Below, piece after piece: positions 33,209 through 42,811 of a DNA stretch of 64,000 bases (positions within the stretch are counted from its first letter, which is position 1; the number at the start of each line of letters is the position of its first letter). This DNA comes from Alteromonas marina. GTDB taxonomy: Bacteria > Pseudomonadota > Gammaproteobacteria > Enterobacterales > Alteromonadaceae. The stretch is taken from assembly GCF_000808575.1 (NCBI RefSeq), contig NZ_JWLW01000006.1, forward strand, positions 54,844 to 118,843, in the 5' to 3' direction. A program made the translations under genes and the position numbers. A model generated the notes under the pieces. It had not been told where the DNA came from, did not search any database, and saw only the letters and a list, made by a program, of their open reading frames with translations.

Positions 33209-34491
33209 TAAGGTTGCTCCTGTAAATCATTTAGGCGTGAAGTGGCATATTGCGATGACGAAGAAGAGAGACCGCCTATCGCAAGCGCTCTAGAATAAGA
33301 AGAAATGGCCAAGCGCTTGTCTGCCAATGCATCGTAATTAACCCCGAGTGCCAGCCACCATTTTGCGTTGTTCGGTTGTAATGAGGTCATGGCGCTAAAC
33401 GCCGAGATCGCTTGCTCTGGTTTGTTGATGGTTTGCGCAGAGGTCCCCTTCAAAATAAGATAATCAATACGTTTTTCAGCCAACGCCTTTACATCTAAGC
33501 CATCTGGCATCAGGTTTAGGGCTTCTTCGAAACGGTTTTCTTGCACTAAAATCTTGGCCATTAATTCTCGCCAAACCAGAGACTCTGGCCACATCACAAC
33601 GCCTTCTGAAAGCACCTGTAACGCTTGTAGATTATTATTCTGCCCGAAATAAAGCGCGGCTAATTGTTTGCGAGCCTCGATGTTTTGTGGATAGGTAGAC
33701 AGTGCAAGAGTAAAGCTTTTCTGGGCTTCGTCGAAAATGCCAAAATTATAGGCTTTTAGCCCCGCTTCCAAGTGAATAGCGCTTTGCTGCTGAGGTGATT
33801 TAGGGGCGATTTCCACCACTGGCTGGCGTGAGATTATGCTGCTTGACTCTGACGCGCTTGCGTCGTCATTTTCCTCTACGCTTATCTTATTGTCCGTCTG
33901 TGTGTGTGTACTTTTTTGAGTGGAGCGCAAGGCTGCCACTTCTGTCGAGCCTGCTTTTTTTGTCTCACCTATTGTCGTTTCGGCTGCAGTTGCCCCTCCA
34001 TTTGACTTGGTATTTGAGTTTAAGCTTGAAGAGTTAGCAGTTTGCATACGCTGCCGATATTCTGCCTCATCGTCGATTGCAGTCTCGTCAATACTATTAA
34101 ATACAATCTCGGCAACATCTGACGGCGTATTTTGATAAGCCATATCTTGCTCAGACAACGGCGTAGACTTCATGCCTTCTAACTGTTGCTCGGCACTACC
34201 GACATCTTGCTTGGAAGTACTTTCACTGCTAGTTGTGATGAACTCATTTTGCATTGAGCTTGCTGCTGTATTCGGTACATCGCCTTTTGTAACAGTATCA
34301 GCTCTCTTACTATCCACAGTCTCAGTCATACCGCTCAAAACCAGCCAAATAACTAGCCCTATTACAATGAGCGAAATGAGCGCTTTTGGCCAAAGCGAGC
34401 GATTTTCGACGTGAACTGTAGGCGGCAAGCCAAAATCTTCGGTCTGATTTCGCTCATCCAGAGATTTCAAAGTGTCGTTTAAAATGCTCAT
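33208..34491 (-). CDS. mshN: MSHA biogenesis protein MshN (TPR)
   Basis: 427 residues: a cytoplasmic N-terminus (MSILNDTLKSLDERN), one membrane helix (about 32-50), a long low-complexity Ser/Thr/Glu-rich periplasmic linker (about 55-235), and a C-terminal set of tetratricopeptide repeats (AYNFGIFDEAQKSFTLALSTYPQNIEARKQLAALYFGQNN and following). It is likely an assembly scaffold near the secretin. Its start overlaps the mshM stop by four bases (ATGA). Confidence 0.86.
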   Translation of the reverse strand: MSILNDTLKSLDERNQTEDFGLPPTVHVENRSLWPKALISLIVIGLVIWLVLSGMTETVDSKRADTVTKGDVPNTAASSMQNEFITTSSESTSKQDVGSAEQQLEGMKSTPLSEQDMAYQNTPSDVAEIVFNSIDETAIDDEAEYRQRMQTANSSSLNSNTKSNGGATAAETTIGETKKAGSTEVAALRSTQKSTHTQTDNKISVEENDDASASESSSIISRQPVVEIAPKSPQQQSAIHLEAGLKAYNFGIFDEAQKSFTLALSTYPQNIEARKQLAALYFGQNNNLQALQVLSEGVVMWPESLVWRELMAKILVQENRFEEALNLMPDGLDVKALAEKRIDYLILKGTSAQTINKPEQAISAFSAMTSLQPNNAKWWLALGVNYDALADKRLAISSYSRALAIGGLSSSSSQYATSRLNDLQEQP

Positions 34492-35390
34492 AAGCCCGGC
34501 GCTCCGTAAAGGTGCAGCGCACTCGCGACAGCAACCGCAGCTATGGATAAAATAACTATGCTTTGTCGGGGAACAAGCCTTCGCTTGCAGTCATCAGTGT
34601 CGAACACTGCATTTATTGTATGCTGCCAACTCGCAGCGCTTTTACCCTGACCGTAGGCTCGAAGAAGAATTTTGTGGCAAACAATGTTGACCAGCCGTGG
34701 GGTCCCTCGGGTGACTAATGCGATAAAAGCGCGTAGACCTTTAGGAATTAATTGCTCGCTGCCTCCGGCTGTTGTCAGTCTGTGCCCTATGTAATAGTCC
34801 ACTTCTGCCGAGGTCATAGTGCGCAGCGTATACGAAAAACTAATGCGCTGACGGATTTGTCTAACTTTTGGATTTGATAAGTTAGCGTCTAATTCGGGCT
34901 GCCCGAACAGGACAATTTGAAGTAGCTTGCTTTTTTCTGTTTCTAAATTGCTAAACAAGCGCAGCATTTCAAGGGCATCCCAGCTTAATGATTGCGCTTC
35001 ATCGATAATTAATACCGCTTGCCGACCCTCTTTTTTTAGCGCCAACAGCTTGGTCTCAATAGCGCTGTGTAACCCCTGCGCCGCCACATCGTTACTGATA
35101 TCAATCCCTAATTCGTTAGCAAATGCTATACGAAGTTCATCCGGCGTCAGGTAGGGGTTAGGCAAGTAACAGGCGACAAATTTATCGGAAAGGTGGTTTA
35201 TCAGTTTGCGGCACAACAGGGTTTTGCCCGTACCTACTTCACCGGTCACTTTAATAAAGCCTTCAGACATACTTAGCGCAGACAAAATGACTTTTAACGC
35301 TTCGTTATGCGGTGCCAGCGCACAAAAGAAATCCGTGTTCGGCGTGAGCGAAAACGGCATTTCTGTGAAGTGATAAAAGCCCTGATACAT
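34488..35390 (-). CDS. mshM: MSHA biogenesis ATPase MshM (ExeA/GspA-like AAA)
   Basis: 300 residues. It begins MYQGFYHFTEMPFSLTPNTDFFCALAPHNEAL, the ExeA-type start, with Walker A GEVGTGKTLLCRKL, Walker B AVLIIDEAQSL and the sensor region LQIVLFGQPELDANL. A single C-terminal hydrophobic segment (about 277-293) may anchor it in the inner membrane. ExeA-like proteins help insert or position the secretin in the peptidoglycan; here that would be MshL, whose gene lies 2 bp upstream. Confidence 0.9.
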   Translation of the reverse strand: MYQGFYHFTEMPFSLTPNTDFFCALAPHNEALKVILSALSMSEGFIKVTGEVGTGKTLLCRKLINHLSDKFVACYLPNPYLTPDELRIAFANELGIDISNDVAAQGLHSAIETKLLALKKEGRQAVLIIDEAQSLSWDALEMLRLFSNLETEKSKLLQIVLFGQPELDANLSNPKVRQIRQRISFSYTLRTMTSAEVDYYIGHRLTTAGGSEQLIPKGLRAFIALVTRGTPRLVNIVCHKILLRAYGQGKSAASWQHTINAVFDTDDCKRRLVPRQSIVILSIAAVAVASALHLYGAPGL

Positions 35391-35392
35391 AA

Positions 35393-37147
35393 TTAGTTTC
35401 TATACCACTGATCAAGCAAAGACTGAGTGCGAAGGCGCTGCTTTTCCCACGTATCTGGCTGTACCACAGAAGGGCGAATAAGAATAACCAATTCGCGCTT
35501 GCTCTGGGTTTTCGCTTTGTTCTTAAACGCATTACCGATAATAGGTATATCGCCTAATAACGGAGTTTTGGATTCTTGTTCGCTAGTAACCGTTTCCATT
35601 AAACCGCCTATCACCACAATTTCACCGTCGCGGGCACGGATCACGGTGTCAGACTCTCGAATATTACTTTGTGCAAGCGGTAACAAAATCTGCTGGTCGC
35701 CAACTTGGATAACCTTTGTCTGTTCCGCTGTTTCGGTTACAGACGGGTGAACATGCAAGATCACAGAACCACTTCTGTCTATTTGTGGTGTTACATCCAG
35801 CGCAATACCAGAGAAGAACGGCGTAAGTTCGATATCATTTTCATTTTCAGTCTGGGTCGCACTCTGATCTTCACTGGTCGAAACATCAGTAACGAAGTAC
35901 TCGTCTTGCCCTACTTTAATCACGGCTTTCTGGTTGTTAGTGACTGTGACTCGCGGGTTACTTAGCATTTGCACATCCCCCTGGGTTTGAAGCATATTGA
36001 TAACGCCGTCAAAGTCGCCTCTGGATATGCGTAACGTTGATACTCCCCCGATATCGGTAGAGATAGTATTGCCAATTGCATTTACTGCATTAATAGCGGG
36101 GTCTATACCGGCTGCGGTGTTTGCGGCAAAATTAGAAGCAAGCGCCCCACCGCTAAATCCAAAATTGAGGCTTCCTGTTAAGCCGCTTGCTATACGGTCC
36201 CATCGTACACCCTGTTGATAGCCATCGTTAAGTGTGACCTCAATAATACGTGCCTCAAGTACTACCTGGCGTTGCAGGCTTTCTTGGCTCTGATTCAAGA
36301 AATCTTTAACCACGGCAATTTCGCTTGGCAGCGCTCGAACCGTCACTAACCCGGCCTGCGGTGAAACCACAACCTGACGACCTTCAGTGGGTGAAACCAA
36401 AACTTTTAACGCTTCTTTTAAGTCACTCCAAAAATCGTTTTCACTGGTGGTTTGAATGTTTGAACCGTTTAGCTGCTGTATATTGTTACCGCCAAGACCA
36501 CCTTGCCCACCAAAACCACCCTGACCGCCCAGAGCGTTGCCGCTGATATTGTTGTTACCGTTAATACCGCCGTTGTTACTGCCGTTATTTTGATCTTGCT
36601 CGCTAACCCCACCCGCTATAACGCTTACATTCGATACACCAAAACGCTTGATCATAAGGAAGTTTACCGGGATAGATTCTGTCTTTAATTGAGACGGCAT
36701 AACCTGGATGACCTTACCTTCTAAAAATACATCCAGCGGATACATTCTAGAAATAATCGTAAGCACGTCATCAAGCGCTACGTCTTTAAGCGTTAAGCTG
36801 ATTTGCCCTGACACAGCTGGGTGTACGGCCACGCTATAAGGCGTATCTTCTACCAGCGCATCGAAGAACGGACGAACATCTACATTGTTGGCAGATACTG
36901 CGAACATTTTCTGAGAGGTAGGAGCCGGTAGCGATTGATAACGCGCTACTTCTGACAGCAGTTCTTGGTTTAACTGTGGCGGAGGTGTGGGCTTACTAAC
37001 TGGCACATTCTGCGAACGATTGAGTTCGTCGCGAATATGTGGCTTAACTTCCTCGCCAACACCATAGGTTTGACAACCCGCGATAACAAACGCCGCAGCT
37101 AGGACCAGTGCGTTAGAAATAAGGCTATTTTTTAATTTCATATGCAT
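35393..37147 (-). CDS. mshL: MSHA outer-membrane secretin MshL
   Basis: 584 residues, lipoprotein signal with lipobox IAGC (Cys25; Cys23 if the second ATG at 37141 is used). Then a secretin/TonB N-terminal short domain (RPFFDALVEDTPYSVAVHPAVSG), a Gly/Asn-rich linker (about 185-235), and a complete secretin domain to the C-terminus (VVLEARIIEVTLNDGYQQGVRWD, SNPRVTVTNNQKAVIKVG, ETPLLGDIPIIGNAFKNK). It forms the pilus exit pore. Its start overlaps the end of mshK by about 20 bases. Confidence 0.94.
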   Translation of the reverse strand: MHMKLKNSLISNALVLAAAFVIAGCQTYGVGEEVKPHIRDELNRSQNVPVSKPTPPPQLNQELLSEVARYQSLPAPTSQKMFAVSANNVDVRPFFDALVEDTPYSVAVHPAVSGQISLTLKDVALDDVLTIISRMYPLDVFLEGKVIQVMPSQLKTESIPVNFLMIKRFGVSNVSVIAGGVSEQDQNNGSNNGGINGNNNISGNALGGQGGFGGQGGLGGNNIQQLNGSNIQTTSENDFWSDLKEALKVLVSPTEGRQVVVSPQAGLVTVRALPSEIAVVKDFLNQSQESLQRQVVLEARIIEVTLNDGYQQGVRWDRIASGLTGSLNFGFSGGALASNFAANTAAGIDPAINAVNAIGNTISTDIGGVSTLRISRGDFDGVINMLQTQGDVQMLSNPRVTVTNNQKAVIKVGQDEYFVTDVSTSEDQSATQTENENDIELTPFFSGIALDVTPQIDRSGSVILHVHPSVTETAEQTKVIQVGDQQILLPLAQSNIRESDTVIRARDGEIVVIGGLMETVTSEQESKTPLLGDIPIIGNAFKNKAKTQSKRELVILIRPSVVQPDTWEKQRLRTQSLLDQWYRN

Positions 37148-37454
37148 ACATTCTTAGTATTTTCTGCTGACGACCGTCAGTTATAATCACGTGTTTAGGG
37201 TAAATTTTAGACACAGTGAACTCGTTGAGCGTGTCACCCTCTCGATAAGATTTGCCAGAGATAATTGCGCTGTACCCAGAGCTTCGTTTGAAAATTGACT
37301 GCAACGCCAACTCGCCATCAACAAGATTACTCTCGCTTGCACTTATTCCTTTGACCAGAGCAGGTTTGGTTGGGTCGACTGCAGCAACTGCAGGCGTTAA
37401 AGCACTCCCCATCACTACCAAACTTAGAACAACGAATTTCATAACGTTACCCAT
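37125..37454 (-). CDS. mshK: MSHA biogenesis protein MshK (PilP-like)
   Basis: 109 residues. The N-terminus is a signal peptide (MKFVVLSLVVMGSALTPAVA, with the second ATG at 37442 as the likely biological start), then DPTKP and a small beta domain LQSIFKRSSGYSAIISGKSYREGDTLNEFTVSKIYPKHVIITDG, the pattern of PilP/GspC HR domains. It would link the inner-membrane MshIJ complex to the MshL secretin. The start is uncertain: AAGGAG is 1-2 bases from the first ATG and 13 from the second. Confidence 0.84.
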   Translation of the reverse strand: MGNVMKFVVLSLVVMGSALTPAVAAVDPTKPALVKGISASESNLVDGELALQSIFKRSSGYSAIISGKSYREGDTLNEFTVSKIYPKHVIITDGRQQKILRMYAYEIKK

Positions 37455-37459
37455 TCTCC

Positions 37460-38107
37460 TTAAAGCGAAATGAAAGTTGCATTATTACTTACTGTCGCTA
37501 ACCCTAACGTAAGTGATGCATTGGGATACTCGTCAACGTTATAAGCAAAGTCAGTTACTATGACTTTTTCAGGTGCGGCTTGAAGACGCGCTAGATAACT
37601 GCGCAAATCGAAATAACTTCCTTCGATAATTAAGCGCATGTTATGGCGGTAAAACGATGTACTCTGCGATTCACCGTCACCAAATCGAATGATTTGAGTA
37701 GGCTCTACATTGAAGTTAACTAAACGTACGTTATTTTCTTCATTTAACAGTGTCATTAGCAGCTCAGGCATTCTGTCTGCAGCCACGAAACCTTCATTCA
37801 ATGAAAGCAGTGCATTGTCGACTTCTAACAACGCTTTTCTTGCGCTATCCAGTTCCTGTTGCATACGCTGGGTGTAGTCAACGGTTAGTGCTTGTTGAAT
37901 CGCGTCGCGTTGAATAACCAGTGCTTTGTATTCACTTTCTTTTCGAGTAAGGGTTTTATCTGCACCAGACATGCCATCTAGCGCGGGCGATATGCCGAAC
38001 CAGAAAAACAAGTAAACAATAAGACCAAAGCTCACCCACAAGATAAGCTGCTTTTCTCTCTTTTCTAATGCAGAGAACTTATCAGAGAGCTGTTGATACT
38101 GATTCAT
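37460..38107 (-). CDS. mshJ: MSHA biogenesis protein MshJ (PilO-like)
   Basis: Start at ATG 38107 with AGGGGA upstream, overlapping the preceding gene by 26 bases. 215 residues: cytoplasmic tail, one membrane helix (about 24-42, LILWVSFGLIVYLFFWFGI), coiled coil (about 50-105) and a PilO-like ferredoxin fold (VRLVNFNVEP, NMRLIIEGSYFDLRSYLARLQAAPEKVIVTDF). It is an alignment-complex component with the PilN-like protein. Confidence 0.86.
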   Translation of the reverse strand: MNQYQQLSDKFSALEKREKQLILWVSFGLIVYLFFWFGISPALDGMSGADKTLTRKESEYKALVIQRDAIQQALTVDYTQRMQQELDSARKALLEVDNALLSLNEGFVAADRMPELLMTLLNEENNVRLVNFNVEPTQIIRFGDGESQSTSFYRHNMRLIIEGSYFDLRSYLARLQAAPEKVIVTDFAYNVDEYPNASLTLGLATVSNNATFISL

Positions 38108-38708
38108 CAGCTTCCCCTTCAAAATCGGTTGATAGTAAAAATTGCTTCACGCTTTCATCCCCGTCCACTTCGTCAAACTTCACTGACGAGAATGACTTGC
38201 CTTGGAAGAAAGGTGACTGCTGCAATTTTTTAAGCCAAACAGGTATCGACGACGGTGCTATCGTTTGCCCCGACAGGCGAATTTTCTGGGTGTCTATATT
38301 GATGCTAGTAAGCCAAAGATTTTGGTTGTGATAATCAGCTAAATCGTCCATCACTTCGCCATACTTGGTTGCGTCAAAAGACAGCTCTCCACTTTCTAAA
38401 TAGGCAAGCAACTGCTTTCTGTTTTGAATCTTGGCATTCACTTGCTCAAGCTGCTGTTGCAGCGTTTTGGTATCTCGTTTTTTCTCTAGCGCATTATTAA
38501 GCGCTTTAATTTCGTTATTAATTTGAGTGGTTAACGCCGTTTGCTGCTGTATTTTTTCTTGCTTCGAGGTTAAAAGCACGTTTAAAGCAACAACAGTAAT
38601 AAGCATTACGCCAAACGCTAAGCCGTTCACCCACAACACTTTTGATAAAGGTAAGCGCTCTTTTTTCGGCTTAAGAGACGGATGGTAAAGATTTATGGAA
38701 CGTTTCAC
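38082..38708 (-). CDS. MSHA PilN-like protein (second mshI gene)
   Basis: Start at GTG 38708, overlapping the stop of the upstream gene by four bases (GTGA). 208 residues: MKRSINLYHPSLKPKKERL, typical of PilN, then one membrane helix (about 26-46) and a coiled-coil plus ferredoxin-like periplasmic part (VMDDLADYHNQNLWLTSINIDTQKIRLSG). It is often annotated as MshI2. It is the partner of MshJ, with the PilM-like MshI on the cytoplasmic side. Confidence 0.85.
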   Translation of the reverse strand: MKRSINLYHPSLKPKKERLPLSKVLWVNGLAFGVMLITVVALNVLLTSKQEKIQQQTALTTQINNEIKALNNALEKKRDTKTLQQQLEQVNAKIQNRKQLLAYLESGELSFDATKYGEVMDDLADYHNQNLWLTSINIDTQKIRLSGQTIAPSSIPVWLKKLQQSPFFQGKSFSSVKFDEVDGDESVKQFLLSTDFEGEADESVSTAL

Positions 38709-39619
38709 TGTGCATCCCTCGCGGCAACAAGCGCACTTGCCAAAGCAAAGTGACAAGTGGAGTCGACAACGTCAGCTAAATCAAGCTGCGGAACAAGTAC
38801 ATTCATTGCCGCAGGCTGGAAGGGCTTTAAACGTTCTATGACAGGTTCGCAATCGAACTGTGTTCTAAATAAGATCTCTTTAAGCGGCGGTTGTTTTAAC
38901 TGTGATTCATAGAAATCCATTGAACGTTGGATTTCTAGACCAAGCATATCGCTTAACTGTGCTAAATCTTGTTGCGCATTGGCTTTGTTCACGAAGCCTC
39001 GTAAACGTCGCGATAACCAAATTGCACGAGAACGTACAATCATTAGAAACGGTTCGCTATTGGGCTCTTGAATAATCAGTAATCGCGCGTAATCATCGTC
39101 TGGCACCATTTCTGTTACCAAGACTTCTTTGGCATGAATATGGGTAAGCTTAACGTTTTTCGCTTTTTCCATACTTTGCACTAAAGCAGAAAGTGGCGAC
39201 TTTTCGGCGGCAAATACATCAATTTTCTTTGCGCCAGTTCTTGTTTGTACCGGGTAATCAATATAGTCCAAGACCATATTGTCTGAGTCAAAAGGTACAA
39301 GTTCACCTAGCGTCCAAGGCAATGCGGTAGTGATATCCTCATCTGGTAAATCAGGCTTTTCTACCTGCACCATGTGATACATATCTTGCGAAAGTACTAC
39401 AGACACCCGACACCCTTCTTTTTCAAAATCACGTAATGCGTTGCAAACTTGCTTTTCGAAAGGTTGGCGATTGTCAAAAGGAACAGAGGTTACAGAACTC
39501 AAAACATAGCCACTGTCGCCATGACTAATAGCGGTAATATGCAGTTCTTTCGCACTCACAGAAACACCTACTGTGGGCGATGCAACGTTCTTTTGAGATG
39601 AGAATAAGCCAGATAGCAT
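38705..39619 (-). CDS. mshI: MSHA biogenesis protein MshI (PilM-like)
   Basis: 304 residues, cytoplasmic, with no membrane helix. The fold reads as actin-like PilM/GspL cytoplasmic domain: VGVSVSAKELHITAIS at the start, then VVLSQDMYHMVQVEKPDLPDEDITTALPWTLGELVPFD, SFLMIVRSRAIWLSRRLRGF and a C-terminal LDLADVVDSTCHFALASALVAARDAQ. It is the first gene of the msh operon as seen here; the cyclic-di-GMP-related mshH that often precedes mshI is not present. Confidence 0.87.
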   Translation of the reverse strand: MLSGLFSSQKNVASPTVGVSVSAKELHITAISHGDSGYVLSSVTSVPFDNRQPFEKQVCNALRDFEKEGCRVSVVLSQDMYHMVQVEKPDLPDEDITTALPWTLGELVPFDSDNMVLDYIDYPVQTRTGAKKIDVFAAEKSPLSALVQSMEKAKNVKLTHIHAKEVLVTEMVPDDDYARLLIIQEPNSEPFLMIVRSRAIWLSRRLRGFVNKANAQQDLAQLSDMLGLEIQRSMDFYESQLKQPPLKEILFRTQFDCEPVIERLKPFQPAAMNVLVPQLDLADVVDSTCHFALASALVAARDAQ

Positions 39620-39785
39620 ATGTCTACTTAATTCGTTAGTGTCGAGTATTATCTTATTATCAACAATACCTTAAGGTGCCAGATTGTGACATGGCGCTAA
39701 GTCAAAAGTAGACTAATTATCTAAATAGAACAAATACCTACATAGGGGAATATTTATATTAATATGTATGGAATTGAAGACCTTA

Positions 39786-40289
39786 TTAGTCTTTTAAAGG
39801 CGAAACTGAACCACTTGCTGGGTAATAGTCGAAGTAAGTTCCTTTGCTTAAGCTGTAGCGACACCAGTAGTTTTCTTCACTTACATCTAACTCTGCGTAA
39901 TACTGTGCGTGAATTTTAAAGCCATCTACGCGAAGTGGAGACGCAACTACTGATTGCCAGATTTTTTCACACCCCGCATCAGACAAATCGGCTGTTGGCC
40001 ATCCATTGTGGTTCATGCGCACTGGCGTCCGGTTTATTTCGCTGCCAGAGTCGTCATAGTGTATGAGCATGATCATTGTAGTAGGTTGACGGACTCGCCA
40101 TTGCCAATGAGAGGAAACAACGTGACGTTTAAACGTATCGAACTGTTCTGTTAGCGCCTTTACCGTTGTATCTTCTTCACCGATGTGAAAAAAGTTTATT
40201 GCCAAGCCCAATGAAATGGCAAAAACCAATGCAATCGATGCTTTTATAAGGTTTTTAGTAGTATCTGAATCTTTTTTGTTTTTATTCAT
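39786..40289 (-). CDS. MshF-like single-pass membrane protein (paralogue)
   Basis: 167 residues: a basic cytoplasmic tail, one membrane helix (about 15-34, LIKASIALVFAISLGLAINFF), then a periplasmic domain. Its C-terminal half matches the mshF product: NGWPTA against KGWPEG, a Cys 10 residues on, then NYWCRYSLSKGTYFDYYPASGSV against LQCAFSIQNKVWFDYNAGSGVV. Helix position and length (167 against 166) also agree. It lies 166 bp upstream of mshI on the same strand and may belong to the pilus system. I know no name for it. Confidence 0.75.
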   Translation of the reverse strand: MNKNKKDSDTTKNLIKASIALVFAISLGLAINFFHIGEEDTTVKALTEQFDTFKRHVVSSHWQWRVRQPTTMIMLIHYDDSGSEINRTPVRMNHNGWPTADLSDAGCEKIWQSVVASPLRVDGFKIHAQYYAELDVSEENYWCRYSLSKGTYFDYYPASGSVSPLKD

Positions 40290-40502
40290 TTGTGCATCCT
40301 CAGCCTAAACTGAAGTAATAAATATCTATTTAGGGCCGGCTTTGTTCTCTGGATGCATTACATTAAGTTGATGTAACAACAAACAGGTGCCCAGCAACAT
40401 TGCTAGGTTATCGGCATTTGAACGGAAAATTAAAATGTCTTAAAAGAATAGGTTAAATTCTACTAAAAGTAGGAGCTTATAACCTGTAATAGTAGGGTTG
40501 TG

Positions 40503-41084
40503 TTAGCCTACCTTTTGTAAAATTGTTACTCCCCAGAAATCGCTATCTTTCTCTTTTAGCTGCCAGCCTTTTTTTATCAATGCTTTTCGCGTGAAGTAGT
40601 TCGTCATACCATGTCCGAATAATACAACTCGAGGGTGCTTACTGCTTATATCATCGATATGCGTGGCAAGTTTTTCCACCCTTTGCTTTGCAAATTTGAA
40701 GCTTTCGAAGCGGCCTTTTGTTCCCATAAACCAAAGGGCCCTACTTAACAAAACCCAGTGCCAACTACGTAAAGTGAAAGGCAGCTTATAATAAGGAATA
40801 TCCATTTCCTTTAGATATGGTAGCTCTTCATCTATTGAAGTTACGCCATAGTGAGCCGCGGTTAGCTTTGCTCTTAAGAGCGGACTCACGGCAATATAGC
40901 TATTATTAAGATGCGTTATTTGTTTTGGTTGACTGACGGGATCTAAGGGAGACTTATTGTAGTTACGCACCCAGTTTGCATACTCTGCCGCATTCACTTT
41001 TTCGTTGTGAGCAGAAAGTGGCTTCCCATGGCGAATAAAAACCACTTCTTTTGGCTTACTGCTGCTTAAAACATCCCTGTTCAT
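40503..41084 (-). CDS. Histidine phosphatase family protein
   Basis: 193 residues with the phosphoglycerate-mutase-like core: VVFIRHGKPLS (RHG, with the phospho-accepting His) near residue 18, SPLLRAKLTAAHYG (the equivalent of the SxLxRAxQTA motif), a Glu region (EELPYLKEMDIPYYKLP), and RVVLFGHGMTNYFT with the second catalytic His. Substrate not predictable. The gene stands alone, between the MshF-like gene and glpD, and is not obviously part of either system. Confidence 0.82.
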   Translation of the reverse strand: MNRDVLSSSKPKEVVFIRHGKPLSAHNEKVNAAEYANWVRNYNKSPLDPVSQPKQITHLNNSYIAVSPLLRAKLTAAHYGVTSIDEELPYLKEMDIPYYKLPFTLRSWHWVLLSRALWFMGTKGRFESFKFAKQRVEKLATHIDDISSKHPRVVLFGHGMTNYFTRKALIKKGWQLKEKDSDFWGVTILQKVG

Positions 41085-41215
41085 TGTTACTTCACTTAAT
41101 TCGAATTTGCGATTCTACAAACTGCTAATATTTGTTGTTGCACTAAATTTTTTAGACCTGTTGACAACATGGCCTCACAATTACCCTATTTGATAACAGG
41201 CCCAAAGTCACGATA

Positions 41216-42763
41216 CTAGGCGCTAGCTAATACTGGATCGGCAGTTTGCCTTTCATTAGCAGACAAATTCACTTTCTGATCGATATATTGGGACAGCGCT
41301 ACTTGCTGTTCTTCACTTAAACGCAAACCATGCTTGGTTCTGCGCCAAATAACATCTTCTAGTATACACGCCCATTCACACTCAATTAGATAGTCTACTT
41401 CGGCGCTATACATTCCCGCGCCAAAGTCTACGCCCATATCGTCAGCTGAAGCTTTCCCTTTGAGGAATTTGTAGCTTAATACTCCATATTGACGTGCATA
41501 ACGCTCCGCAATGTTATCTTTTAGCCATGGAAATTCATTAGTCAGTTGCTTGACTAAGGCGCTTTGACTTTCAAATGCACCACCAGGCAGAGGCACTTCT
41601 TTTGTCCATGCTTTTTTAGCTTTCGGGAAACAAGTAACCAGCTTATCAACCGCATGCTCAGCTAGTTTCCTATAGGTCGTGATTTTCCCACCAAAAATGT
41701 TCAGCAGCACTGGCTTACCGGCTTCACCTTTGAGCTCAACTTTATAGTCTCGGGTTAGCTCCTGAGCGGAAGCATTCTTTTCTTCTAATAGTGGTCTAAC
41801 ACCACTGTAAGAATGAACGATGTCGCTTCGGGTAACTTTTGACTTAAAGTACGTGTTTACCACCTCAATTAGATAATCAGTTTCCTCGTCTGAAATTGCA
41901 GCGTCTGATGGATTGCCTTTAAAGTCCTCATCGGTAGTTCCTACTAACGAAAAGTCCCCTTCATAAGGAATAACAAATACAATGCGCCCGTCTTTATTTT
42001 GAAGAATGTATGCTTCATCGGTATCGTAAAGTTTGGGAACAATAAAGTGGCTTCCTTTCACCATACGCATAGCATTTGGGTTGTTAACATTTACTAATCT
42101 ATCTAAGAACGATACCGCCCAAGGGCCTGCAGCATTCACAATAGACTTCGCTTTTACGGTAAACGTTTTCCCTTTTGCCGTTTTAAGTTCAATACTCCAC
42201 AGATCATCTTGTTTCTCGGCTTTTACACATTCAGTGCGAGTATAAATTTGTGCCCCTTGCTCTTGTGCAGCTAACGCATTAAGTACCACTAAACGTGCAT
42301 CGTCAACCCAGCCGTCAGAATATTCAAAACAGGTTGTAATATCGCTAACCAGTGGGCCTTCGCTCGTGGTAGAAAGCTTACGCGAACGTGGCAGCATGTT
42401 ACGTTTCGCTAAAGAGTCATATAGAAATAATCCGATTCGAATCATCCACGCTGGGCGTAGGTGCTTTTGATGTGGCAGGCGAAAGCGCAGCGGCCACATG
42501 ATATGGGGTGCCTTTTTAAGCAACACTTCCCTTTCCGCTAATGCCTCTTTTACTAGGCGGAATTCATAATGTTCCAGATATCTAAGACCACCATGAATAA
42601 GCTTACTACTTGAAGAAGACGTTGCACCGCCCAAATCGCCCTTTTCACACAACGCTACTGAAAGGCCGCGCCCCGCCGCGTCAAGCGCTACGCCAACGCC
42701 ATTGACGCCGCCGCCGACAACCAAAACGTCGACTGTTTTTTCAGATTCATTGTTGTGACTCAT
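41216..42763 (-). CDS. glpD: Aerobic glycerol-3-phosphate dehydrogenase GlpD
   Basis: 515 residues. VDVLVVGGGVNGVGVALDAAGRGLSVALCEKGDLGGATSS is the FAD-binding start and ATSS(S)SKLIHGGLRYLEHYEFRLV the family signature. FVIPYEGDFSLVGTTDEDFKG and LLNIFGGKITTYRKLAEHA follow. It is a membrane-bound flavoprotein that oxidises glycerol-3-phosphate to dihydroxyacetone phosphate and feeds electrons to quinone. A good minus-strand promoter and GlpR half-sites lie upstream. Confidence 0.96.
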   Translation of the reverse strand: MSHNNESEKTVDVLVVGGGVNGVGVALDAAGRGLSVALCEKGDLGGATSSSSSKLIHGGLRYLEHYEFRLVKEALAEREVLLKKAPHIMWPLRFRLPHQKHLRPAWMIRIGLFLYDSLAKRNMLPRSRKLSTTSEGPLVSDITTCFEYSDGWVDDARLVVLNALAAQEQGAQIYTRTECVKAEKQDDLWSIELKTAKGKTFTVKAKSIVNAAGPWAVSFLDRLVNVNNPNAMRMVKGSHFIVPKLYDTDEAYILQNKDGRIVFVIPYEGDFSLVGTTDEDFKGNPSDAAISDEETDYLIEVVNTYFKSKVTRSDIVHSYSGVRPLLEEKNASAQELTRDYKVELKGEAGKPVLLNIFGGKITTYRKLAEHAVDKLVTCFPKAKKAWTKEVPLPGGAFESQSALVKQLTNEFPWLKDNIAERYARQYGVLSYKFLKGKASADDMGVDFGAGMYSAEVDYLIECEWACILEDVIWRRTKHGLRLSEEQQVALSQYIDQKVNLSANERQTADPVLASA

Positions 42764-42811
42764 AGTTTGCCTCTGCTGCTCTTAACATTTGCTTGCACTT
42801 TATTGCTGACC

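Noticed and set aside
39640..39720. TGGCAC sequence upstream of mshI, considered as a sigma-54 promoter
   Set aside because: The matching TTGC element is not at the required spacing.
40450..40485. AGGTTA/TAACCT hairpin with an inner CTACT/AGTAG stem downstream of the histidine phosphatase gene
   Set aside because: No T tract on either strand and interrupted stem; not called as a terminator.
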